From UBA4416 sp963422675 (GTDB taxonomy: Bacteria > Bacteroidota > Bacteroidia > B-17B0 > Aurantibacillaceae), in assembly GCA_963422675.2 (NCBI GenBank), contig CAXVYS010000014.1, forward strand, positions 1 through 64,000: a stretch of 64,000 bases of DNA, written 5' to 3'. Positions 20,731 through 28,128 of this stretch are shown here, one piece after another (positions within the stretch are counted from its first letter, which is position 1; each line of letters opens with the position of its first letter). The notes under the pieces are model-generated. The model was not told where the DNA came from, did not search any database, and saw nothing but the letters and a program-made list of their open reading frames with translations. Both the position numbers and the translations under genes were made by a program.

Positions 20731-20925
20731 CTACGAACCAGATAGATTAATATACTTATCTTTCCATAGGTAAAATTCTTTCTCTGTAATAGCATTCTCA
20801 GCTAAAATAACAGACAGACTCTTTATACCCAACATGGCTTCATTTAAAATAGACAACTTTTGTTTAGTTGTAAAATAAATTGCATCACCCCCTACTAAAG
20901 AATTTTCAACGATCAAATTTTTCAT
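20731..20925 (-). CDS. Small helix-turn-helix protein, DUF1153/SciP- or transposase-HTH-like
   Basis: The 64-residue ORF contains TTKQKLSILNEAMLGIKSLS followed by ITEKEFYLWKDKY. This is the two-helix plus recognition-helix layout of small Trp-repressor-like HTH proteins such as DUF1153/SciP, and of the N-terminal HTH of IS3-type transposases. No other transposase part or inverted repeat is nearby, so a regulator is the better guess. It is the last gene of the long minus-strand cluster, 34 bases after the SiaC-like gene. Short length and lack of a strong match keep confidence moderate. Confidence 0.5.
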   Translation of the reverse strand: MKNLIVENSLVGGDAIYFTTKQKLSILNEAMLGIKSLSVILAENAITEKEFYLWKDKYINLSGS

Positions 20926-20958
20926 GGATTATTATTTTAAGATTAATATTTGGTGCTT

Positions 20959-22089
20959 TTAAATACAAGTTAAACCATATCGAACAGAATTTACATATAC
21001 GAAATCCCTATTGATAACAGATGAATAATGTTCTCCGGCTTCTTTCATTTCATAGTCACCTTCCCCACTATACCAATAATATTTGGGCTTAAACCCTGAT
21101 TTTTCAAATTCCATAGCTTTTAAAAATAATCTTAGGATAATTTTAGATGTGCACTTATTAAAAAAGGTTAGATTGATGTGGATTTCTAAATCATCCACTT
21201 GTTTGTTATTTATTTTCTCTAACCAATAAAAGACAGGTGCAAAAAAACTATCTACATGCTCCATCGTTGAAACCCCTTCAATCTCAATTCTATTTTGATT
21301 TGAATTTAGTGTTACTGATGGGCTCCTTTCGGTAGCATCAATATGGATTCGAGACAAAAAGGAAGAATCAACAAATATTTTCATAGACAAATCATCTAAC
21401 GAAACATTGCAAATATCTAAGATTGATTGAATTAATTTATTATAAACAATGACATCACCAACCTTAACACCTGTAAATAAACATGGATCATTAACTTCAA
21501 TTATTTTAAATAACATATTATTAACTGACTTAACATTCTTAACCCATATTTTAAATTTAAATTCAGAATTGTAAATAACCTTTAAGCCATCAATAACTTC
21601 AATATAATCAGGTAGTTCATTTGTTAAAAGAATGGAATCCTGATAATCGCTTTCAGATAGTTTATCAGAATAACATATTTTTTTAATAGAATTTATTTCA
21701 TCTGAACTATATGTAAATAATTCTGCGATACAATACAGCACATCATCCAGAAATAAATTTGCTTCATGTTTATTTACTTTAACTAATTTAAGTAAAACGG
21801 TAACGATCGTTAATTTCTGTTCCGGATCTAACTGTTCCTTAAGCTTAGCAGCCATTTTTTCAATTCTAGCCAAGACTGCAAACGGCCTCTTATGATCTTC
21901 TACAAGAAGATACCATTCATTAGCAAAATCAATAATAGATTCAACAACAACAAGATCAAAGTCTTTTTCAGTAACGTGAGACGAAAGCAAAGGGCCAAGG
22001 TCAGAAAAACTTAACCTTCTGGAATTAGGGATATATGTTTGACAATATGAAAATAGTGCCACAATATTTTTTATAGTTTCTTTATTCAT
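20959..22089 (-). CDS. TerB-like helical plus beta segment fused to a SiaC-like domain
   Basis: This 376-residue protein has three parts. Residues 1-140 are helical and TerB-like, with LARIEKMAAKLKEQLDPEQK and a following acidic helix. Residues 150-240 are beta-rich. Residues 262-376 match the SiaC/DUF1987 family: IEGVSTMEHVDSFFAPVFYW, FFNKCTSKIILRL, then YWYSGEGDYEMKEAGEHY. SiaC proteins are regulatory phosphoproteins. The phospho-accepting Thr of the NTxSSK motif is Lys312 here. The first two parts have the same order and length as the N-terminus of the ABC transporter at 50768. There is no signal peptide, so it acts in the cytoplasm. It lies at the end of the chemosensory cluster, 42 bases after the porin gene. 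Confidence 0.75.
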   Translation of the reverse strand: MNKETIKNIVALFSYCQTYIPNSRRLSFSDLGPLLSSHVTEKDFDLVVVESIIDFANEWYLLVEDHKRPFAVLARIEKMAAKLKEQLDPEQKLTIVTVLLKLVKVNKHEANLFLDDVLYCIAELFTYSSDEINSIKKICYSDKLSESDYQDSILLTNELPDYIEVIDGLKVIYNSEFKFKIWVKNVKSVNNMLFKIIEVNDPCLFTGVKVGDVIVYNKLIQSILDICNVSLDDLSMKIFVDSSFLSRIHIDATERSPSVTLNSNQNRIEIEGVSTMEHVDSFFAPVFYWLEKINNKQVDDLEIHINLTFFNKCTSKIILRLFLKAMEFEKSGFKPKYYWYSGEGDYEMKEAGEHYSSVINRDFVYVNSVRYGLTCI

Positions 22090-22131
22090 ATATTGAATAT
22101 TTATAATTGATAATTCAAACGAAAAATTTGA

Positions 22132-23553
22132 TTAAAATGCGTAAATAAATGCTGCCCCTATTGTTATCTGCGATGTATTAGTAAAATACCCTTTACTATC
22201 TTCAAATTGCTGAATATTTAAATCATTTGGTCCAACATAATACTTTTTCTTATACCCATCATATCTAAATTCAGGTTTAAAAAATATGTTGTCCTTCAGT
22301 AAAATATTTCCGGTCACTGTTACTGATTTCACATCGGTATTACCTATGTACATAACTCCCTGCGTATTATCAAAAAAGTCAAGACGACAACCTAATGCCA
22401 TAGATTTAAAAAATTGATAATTAGCGTACAGTGCAGCGCCTCCCCAATATGATTCACCGAAATTTTTCATTGATAAATCTCCCAAAACACCATTAAATCC
22501 TAAATATAATTTTGAGGTAACGTGGTAATTAATGACTAAATCAACTGCTTGCTTAAAAGAATGTGTTGAATCATTTGAATTGAAAGAAGCATTTGTTGTT
22601 TCATTTCCTCCAATATAATTCAAGTATACGGCTAATTTTGCATTAGGAATATAATTTAATTGGCAGATAGCTGTTTTGAATTTATTATTATCATATAAGT
22701 TATCCCAGTCATTTACAACACCAACCATAAGAGAATATTTGGAACTTAGTTTGTAATTGGCTTTAATCCCTATGTGATAAAAAGGGCCATTATTAAATAA
22801 ATTTGATAATGAATAGTTGAAATTAAGTGGCGCATCAATTACCTCATAACCAACATGGGTACCAAATTGTCCTGCCGTAAAACTTAATCTGGAAGAATGA
22901 AAATACGTGAAATAAGCCTGTTTTATGGCAATAGCACTTGTACTTTTACCATTTCCAAGTCCTCCTATTGCATTACCATAATTACCCAGGTCAGCGTTTG
23001 GTCCAAATGTCAAATCAATAAGAGACTCTGTGCTTTTACTTTTATAGTTCATTTTAGCCTGAACAAGTCCAATTTGAAATTGATTTTCTTTTTGATCAAA
23101 TGCTCTGGCGTAACCTGATTTTCCCGTATTACTACCAGAAAGAGGGTTATTAAGATTTTTGAAAAAGTATGAATCAATATAACCATTGAATGATAATTTA
23201 TTTTTTACGGTGTCTACTACCGGAACCGTTTCAATTTTAATATTTTTTGTATAAAAACAGAGTTCTTTTAAAGAATCTTTAGAGATAATAATTGAATCTC
23301 TGTTCTGACTAGTTAACATTTCTCCAAACTTGTTAAATATCCGGATATCTTTAGTGCAAATCACATTTAACTCTAATGCAGAATCAATTAATTGATTTAA
23401 TCTTTGTTTTGTAATTGTGAATGATTTTAATGAATCTTCAACTGGTTTTTTCCTCGATATTCTTAGAGTATCATTAGGAAATAAAGAATTATTTCCAATT
23501 AATGATAAACAATTAAAACAAAAAAGAAATAGAATATAAAAAATATTTTTCAT
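22132..23553 (-). CDS. Outer-membrane beta-barrel porin, BBP2-like
   Basis: The mature protein is preceded by a signal peptide when translation starts at the Met at 23553 (MKNIFYILFLFCFN); an in-frame Met seven codons upstream is less likely. Residues 1-130 form a Ser/Lys-rich, possibly periplasmic region. From about 130 (LSFNGYIDSYFFKNL) there are about 14-16 amphipathic strands ending ITIGAAFIYAF, with the C-terminal aromatic expected of a barrel. Patterns such as QAYFTYFHSSRLSFTAGQFG resemble the BBP2 porin family. It sits between the CheC-like gene and the SiaC-like gene on the same strand. An outer-membrane porin within a che operon is unusual; substrate is unknown. Confidence 0.75.
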   Translation of the reverse strand: MKNIFYILFLFCFNCLSLIGNNSLFPNDTLRISRKKPVEDSLKSFTITKQRLNQLIDSALELNVICTKDIRIFNKFGEMLTSQNRDSIIISKDSLKELCFYTKNIKIETVPVVDTVKNKLSFNGYIDSYFFKNLNNPLSGSNTGKSGYARAFDQKENQFQIGLVQAKMNYKSKSTESLIDLTFGPNADLGNYGNAIGGLGNGKSTSAIAIKQAYFTYFHSSRLSFTAGQFGTHVGYEVIDAPLNFNYSLSNLFNNGPFYHIGIKANYKLSSKYSLMVGVVNDWDNLYDNNKFKTAICQLNYIPNAKLAVYLNYIGGNETTNASFNSNDSTHSFKQAVDLVINYHVTSKLYLGFNGVLGDLSMKNFGESYWGGAALYANYQFFKSMALGCRLDFFDNTQGVMYIGNTDVKSVTVTGNILLKDNIFFKPEFRYDGYKKKYYVGPNDLNIQQFEDSKGYFTNTSQITIGAAFIYAF

Positions 23554-23665
23554 TAAAAAGACATTTTGATTCAAAAAATTAAAACAATGATTTTGCGATT
23601 ATAAAACAGATTACATATAAAATTGAAAATATTTTTATTTAGACTTAATTGATAATAAATAAATT

Positions 23666-24265
23666 CTAATTATTCTCTGATGCTAAACTTTTAATACTGT
23701 CTAAAAATTTGTAATCAAATAACCAAACAAATTCAGGTGAAAAATTAATATTTGAAGATATAAACTGTGCTTTAAAATTAATACTATACATATCTTTACT
23801 CATTTTTTCATTTAATAAAGACTTAAGACCATTCTCATTTACCAGTTCCAGCCTGGGTACATTTCCATATATTTTTTTCTTCAAAATATTTGAAAATTCA
23901 GTGATAACAGATGCTGAAATAATATTATCAACTTCTAACATAATAGCGTCATTCATTTCCGCTACTAGTTCAGGGTTGTTTCTTATCTCAACAGATAGAG
24001 TGATTTCGCGTAATTTATTTGCTTCACATTCTGAAAAAACTAAATAGCATACTCCTGGTAATTCACCCATTACCTCTGTTGTAAGCAGGTGGATATTTTC
24101 ACCGGTTTTATTAGGCCAGGTAATATTTTCATCAATTTTAAAATTGAGATCATTGATTTCTAAATCTTCTTTCATAAAAAAAGATAAAGATTCAGCAGCT
24201 TTTAACAGACCTCTTTTTACTAAACCCTGAGCGATTAAAAGTTCGTTAGTATCTAATTTTTTCAT
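23666..24265 (-). CDS. CheC-like CheY-P phosphatase with a single active site
   Basis: Starting at the ATG at 24265 (MKKLDTNELL; an upstream in-frame TTG at 24298 is less likely) this is a 199-residue protein. The CheC/CheX/FliY catalytic signature is visible at the second helix: LEVDNIISASVITEFSNIL gives the E-x2-N pair (Glu111, Asn114), followed 23 residues on by Pro137 (GNVP). The first CheC helix is present in outline (GLVKRGLLKAAESLSFFM) but lacks the E-x2-N pair. It probably dephosphorylates one of the cluster's CheY proteins. CheD, a known CheC partner, is encoded three genes upstream. No CheZ is present. Confidence 0.72.
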   Translation of the reverse strand: MKKLDTNELLIAQGLVKRGLLKAAESLSFFMKEDLEINDLNFKIDENITWPNKTGENIHLLTTEVMGELPGVCYLVFSECEANKLREITLSVEIRNNPELVAEMNDAIMLEVDNIISASVITEFSNILKKKIYGNVPRLELVNENGLKSLLNEKMSKDMYSINFKAQFISSNINFSPEFVWLFDYKFLDSIKSLASENN

Positions 24266-24316
24266 TTCACTGTTATTATTTATTTTATAAATTTCCAAGA
24301 TGTATTTAGTGATTTT

Positions 24317-24676
24317 TTAGTTTAAACTATCAAGTCGTTCAATCAAAACATCATTTGTAAATGGTTTTACCAAATAGTCATTCGCACCAGAATTTTTACA
24401 TTCTTCAATGATATTATCTTGCCCAACTGCACTGATCATAATTATTTTAGAAACAATTTCTTCCTTTCTTAATTCTTTAAGAATGTCTACTCCCAGCATA
24501 TCAGGAAGAATATTATCCAAAGTTATTATTTCAGGCTGAAGCTCAAGTGCCATTTCAATTCCCTGGTCCCCGGTACTTGCTTCTCCAATAATTTCATATC
24601 TTCCGCTTTTTAAAAGCGCATTTTTAATCGACTGTCTCATAAAAAGAGAATCATCTATGATTAATACTTTTTTCAT
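24317..24676 (-). CDS. cheY: CheY-like single-domain response regulator
   Basis: This 119-residue receiver domain has the acidic pair IDDSLFMRQ, phospho-acceptor Asp54 (TLDNILPDMLG), the switch Ser/Thr (SAVGQD) and the KPF Lys (YLVKPF). No output domain is attached. It lies 3 bases after cheB and 51 bases before the CheC-like gene, so it is a likely substrate of CheA and of that phosphatase. It is one of two stand-alone CheY proteins in the cluster; which one contacts the motility machinery cannot be told from sequence. Confidence 0.9.
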   Translation of the reverse strand: MKKVLIIDDSLFMRQSIKNALLKSGRYEIIGEASTGDQGIEMALELQPEIITLDNILPDMLGVDILKELRKEEIVSKIIMISAVGQDNIIEECKNSGANDYLVKPFTNDVLIERLDSLN

Positions 24677-24679
24677 ATT

Positions 24680-25762
24680 TTATTTTTTTAGTTTATTTAT
24701 AATAAAGGGTGCAATTTGATTTAATGATAATATTTCTAAAACAGCATTTAATTTGATGGCTTCTTTTGGCATTCCAAAAACTACGCATGATTTTTCATCC
24801 TGGGCAATGGTAAAAGCTCCTTCTTCCTTCATTTCCAGTAAACCTTTTGAGCCATCATCTCCCATTCCTGTCATGATAACTCCAATAGCATTTTTACCTG
24901 CGTACCTGGATACGGATCGGAATAATACATCAACTGCCGGTTTATGCCTGTTAACCAATGGGCCATCTTTCACTTCAACATAATACCTTGCGCCGCTACG
25001 TTTGAGTAACATATGCTGGTTACCCGGTGCAATTAAAGCTTGCCCTGGTAATACTTCGTCACCATCTTCTGCCTCTTTAATATTTATTGCACAAATAGAA
25101 TCAAGCCTCTTTGCAAATTGCTTTGTAAACATTTCAGGCATATGTTGAACAATAACAATACCAGGGGAATCAACCGGCATTGCCATTAAAAAAGTTTTAA
25201 GTGCTTCAGTTCCTCCGGTTGATGCTCCCACCGCGATAACGATTTCAGTTGTTTGTATTAAACTCTTTCTTGATTGTACTTTTTCAAGCATGACATCTGC
25301 AGAAAGTTTAGGCTGCATATTGTCACCAGGTTTTGATACAGTATTCAATCTTCTTTTTACAAAAGCAGTTGAAGCAATCTTCACTTTTTCGCAAAGTTCA
25401 AATCTTGCTTTTTCCAATAATTCTTTGGTATTTACTTTTGGTTTAGCTACTATTTCTACCGCTCCCAATTCCAAAGCTTCTATTGCCGTATCTGTTCCTT
25501 TCTCTGTTAATGTAGATATGACCACCACCGGAATTGGATGTTGGCTCATTAGTTTTCTCAAAAAAGTTAAACCATCCATCTTTGGCATCTCCACATCCAG
25601 TGTAATAACGTCCGGAATAACTTCGTTAATCTTTGCCGCAGCGATATAAGGATCCGACGCCATTCCTGTAACTTCAATCTCAGGATCACTTGATAAAAGC
25701 TCAAAAAGCGTTTGTCTTACAAGAGCTGAATCATCTATAATAAGTACCTTAATCTTTTTCAT
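24680..25762 (-). CDS. cheB: CheB protein-glutamate methylesterase/deamidase
   Basis: The 360-residue protein has a receiver domain (1-120, Asp56 in TLDVEMPKMDG, KPK Lys) and a C-terminal methylesterase (about 172-360). The catalytic triad is visible: Ser181 (VGASTGGTEALK), His207 (VQHMPEMFT) and Asp303 (TGMGDDGSKG). It removes methyl groups from chemoreceptor glutamates in response to CheA phosphorylation. It overlaps cheD by four bases, so the two are translationally coupled. Length and motifs are normal for the family. Confidence 0.96.
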   Translation of the reverse strand: MKKIKVLIIDDSALVRQTLFELLSSDPEIEVTGMASDPYIAAAKINEVIPDVITLDVEMPKMDGLTFLRKLMSQHPIPVVVISTLTEKGTDTAIEALELGAVEIVAKPKVNTKELLEKARFELCEKVKIASTAFVKRRLNTVSKPGDNMQPKLSADVMLEKVQSRKSLIQTTEIVIAVGASTGGTEALKTFLMAMPVDSPGIVIVQHMPEMFTKQFAKRLDSICAINIKEAEDGDEVLPGQALIAPGNQHMLLKRSGARYYVEVKDGPLVNRHKPAVDVLFRSVSRYAGKNAIGVIMTGMGDDGSKGLLEMKEEGAFTIAQDEKSCVVFGMPKEAIKLNAVLEILSLNQIAPFIINKLKK

Positions 25763-26229
25763 AGATTTTCATTTTTTGATAAAAACTTCATTAATACCTC
25801 ATTCGTCTCTGTATTAAATCGAATCTTTCTTCCAATATTTCCACCCACACTTTCCGAAATAATTTTAATGCCATAACTATTTAACTGTTCTCTAGCTACC
25901 AATATATTTCTATCGCCTACATTAATGGTGCTATTAATTTGATTGGCACCACCAAACATTTTCGCAACAAGATTATTTTTGTTAGCTCCAAGTTTCAACA
26001 TTTTTTCAATCAACTTTTCATTGGCTATATTCCCGTATTTTGGTGATGCTAATCCTTCTCCATTCCAATAAGGAAGCATATAATGGTTAATTCCACCAAT
26101 TTTAAACTTAGAATCAAATAAACATATAGCCACACAAGAACCAAGGATCGTATCTACCACCACTTTTGAATTTGATGCAAATAAGGATGATGGATACAAA
26201 TAATGTCTATCTAATTCTTCTACAATCAT
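25759..26229 (-). CDS. cheD: CheD chemoreceptor glutamine deamidase
   Basis: This 156-residue CheD has the expected catalytic residues: Thr27 and Cys32 in VDTILGSCVAICLF, and His49 in GGINHYMLP. A later FGGANQI segment is also typical. CheD deamidates receptor glutamines and in other bacteria binds CheC. It overlaps the upstream kinase-like gene by one base (TAATG) and cheB by four. It fits a Bacillus/Thermotoga-type adaptation system rather than the enteric type. Confidence 0.95.
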   Translation of the reverse strand: MIVEELDRHYLYPSSLFASNSKVVVDTILGSCVAICLFDSKFKIGGINHYMLPYWNGEGLASPKYGNIANEKLIEKMLKLGANKNNLVAKMFGGANQINSTINVGDRNILVAREQLNSYGIKIISESVGGNIGRKIRFNTETNEVLMKFLSKNENL

Positions 26230-27137
26230 TAAAAAATCATCGAGTTAGGATCCTGAAATAAAAAATCATTCCCATTATTTGACAATACAATATCATCTGT
26301 GTCAGTTTTCTTTGATTCGTGCAATACAATTGTAAAAACACTTCCTTTACCGGGTTCACTTTCTATAATTAGTTCGCCATTAATGATTTCTAAAAGCGAT
26401 TGACTAATGCTCAATCCCAAACCGTGTCCGGTGTAACTTTTTGTTGATCCTTCCTGACCCTGTCTGAATCTATCAAAAAGTAATTCTTTATTTTTTTCAT
26501 CAATTCCCAAACCATAATCTTTTATCGAAACTTTCAATTTATGGTCAGAAATCTCCGCAATAATTTCAATGGATTTACAATCATCGCTGTACTGAATCGC
26601 ATTTGCAATGAGGTTGCTTAATATCACATGTAACTTTTCAGCATCCGTCTCAAAAATAGTATCTGTGGATGCTATATTATTGGATATTAAAAGGCTTAAA
26701 TTCTTTTTAGTAATCAAGTGCTGAAAAGAAGCAATAACATTTTGGATCATTTTAGTTACATCCATCGAAACAATTGATAAACTCAATTCACCGGCTTCAG
26801 CTTCTGCTGAAAAGAAAATATTTCGTAACTGAAATTCAAGACTAAAAATCTCTGAATGAATTATCTTTGCAAACTTTTTTGTTTTTTCTTCATTACATGA
26901 ACCATCAGAAATATTCCTAGACAACTCAAGAACAGCAGCCAAAGGATTATTAATTTCGTTACGAATGTTTGATAAAAAATTGGTTTTAAGTTTTTCTGAG
27001 GCTACCAGTTTACTGTTCACGTTAGCCAGTTCTTTAATCAATTCTTTATATTGAATATTCTTCTCATTATTTTCTCCGAATCTTTTATTAAACTCATGGA
27101 TGAGTTCTTCATCAGTAATATTCTGTATATTATTCAT
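26229..27137 (-). CDS. Histidine-kinase-like protein with Asn in place of the phospho-accepting His
   Basis: The 302-residue cytoplasmic protein has an N-terminal coiled coil (10-55), a HisKA-like dimerisation helix (52-115) and a complete HATPase domain (about 160-280). The latter has an N-box (LSNLIANAIQYS), G1 (DYGLGID) and G2 (GHGLGLSIS). The H-box reads FLSNIRNEINNPL, where related kinases have FLSNMSHEIRTP. The position of the His is Asn60, codon AAC. It therefore should not autophosphorylate there. It is translationally coupled to cheD and lies 98 bases after cheR. It could be a pseudokinase scaffold, an ATP sensor, or a phosphatase-only enzyme for a CheY. Confidence 0.85.
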   Translation of the reverse strand: MNNIQNITDEELIHEFNKRFGENNEKNIQYKELIKELANVNSKLVASEKLKTNFLSNIRNEINNPLAAVLELSRNISDGSCNEEKTKKFAKIIHSEIFSLEFQLRNIFFSAEAEAGELSLSIVSMDVTKMIQNVIASFQHLITKKNLSLLISNNIASTDTIFETDAEKLHVILSNLIANAIQYSDDCKSIEIIAEISDHKLKVSIKDYGLGIDEKNKELLFDRFRQGQEGSTKSYTGHGLGLSISQSLLEIINGELIIESEPGKGSVFTIVLHESKKTDTDDIVLSNNGNDFLFQDPNSMIF

Positions 27138-27235
27138 AGTTTTTTAATTGCAATTAAATAGACATATAACTTAATCGACTTAAAATTCAAACTGTATTTA
27201 TTTCACACTTCCTGTTCCTTATTATTGGATTAATG

Positions 27236-28096
27236 CTACTTAACGTTAATCTTTCTATAAATAGTTGGTTTTATTTGCTTCAGGGGCACATTAATACCTG
27301 TAACGGATTCCGAATGCCCAAGAAAAAAATAGCCATCCGGTTTGAGATGCGCACATAGTTTATTGATAACTTCCTCCTGTGTTTTACGGTCAAAATAAAT
27401 CAAAACGTTTCGACAAAAAACAACATCGAAGTTTTTTGGAACGTTGTAAACCGCATCCATTAAATTCAATCTTTGATAAGATGCTTTTTGTCTTAACTCA
27501 TTTACAACTTTAACCTTTGGATTTTCTCTTAGTTTACTCTTAAGAAAATATTTTCTCTTAAGTGCCAAAGGTATAGTTGCAATTCGCTCTTCGTGGTAAA
27601 CACCATCCTGGGCTTTTTGTAAAACCCGGGATGATATGTCTGTACCAAGAATCGAATAATTAAGGTTCTTTTTATCGGAAGAAAACTCTTCGATAGCCAT
27701 GGCGATCGTGTAAACCTCCTCACCACTCGAACAAGCAGAACTCCAGATATTGAGTTTTTCTCCTTGATTATTTTCCGAAAATTCCGGAAGTATAACCGAA
27801 TTCATAAAATCAAAATGTGTTGCTTCTCTGAAAAAGTCTGTTTTATTCGTTGAAACAACATCAATCATGTGTACAATCTCAAGGTCATCAGAACTCGAAA
27901 ACACATAATCACAATACTCTTTAAAACTTTCCATACCGGTTTCTCTCAATCTGCTTTGAAGACGTGCCTGCAACATGCTTTTTTTAGCATATGGCATTTT
28001 GATCCCATAGTTTGAATAAATAAAACTGCTAAGCTTATTAAATTCAAGATCATTCAATTCTTTTGAAAAAGTATTCACGGTATTATTAATTTTCAC
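27236..28096 (-). CDS. cheR: CheR chemoreceptor methyltransferase
   Basis: This 286-residue protein has the all-helical N-terminal CheR domain (about 12-80, ending with the LQARLQSRLRE helix) and the SAM-dependent catalytic domain (85-286). SAM-binding IWSACSSGEEVYTIAM and CRNVLIYFD motifs are clear. Translation appears to start at GTG (28096); no upstream ATG is in frame nearby. It methylates receptor glutamates. It lies 32 bases downstream of an MCP whose C-terminus carries a CheR-tethering pentapeptide, which supports a functional pair. Confidence 0.95.
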   Translation of the reverse strand: MKINNTVNTFSKELNDLEFNKLSSFIYSNYGIKMPYAKKSMLQARLQSRLRETGMESFKEYCDYVFSSSDDLEIVHMIDVVSTNKTDFFREATHFDFMNSVILPEFSENNQGEKLNIWSSACSSGEEVYTIAMAIEEFSSDKKNLNYSILGTDISSRVLQKAQDGVYHEERIATIPLALKRKYFLKSKLRENPKVKVVNELRQKASYQRLNLMDAVYNVPKNFDVVFCRNVLIYFDRKTQEEVINKLCAHLKPDGYFFLGHSESVTGINVPLKQIKPTIYRKINVK

Positions 28097-28128
28097 TGAG
28101 TTATTCTTTAATAGGTATTCAACAGGAC

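Noticed and set aside
20731..20925. Insertion sequence remnant
   Set aside because: Only a short HTH ORF is present; no catalytic DDE part, terminal inverted repeats or target duplication is visible.
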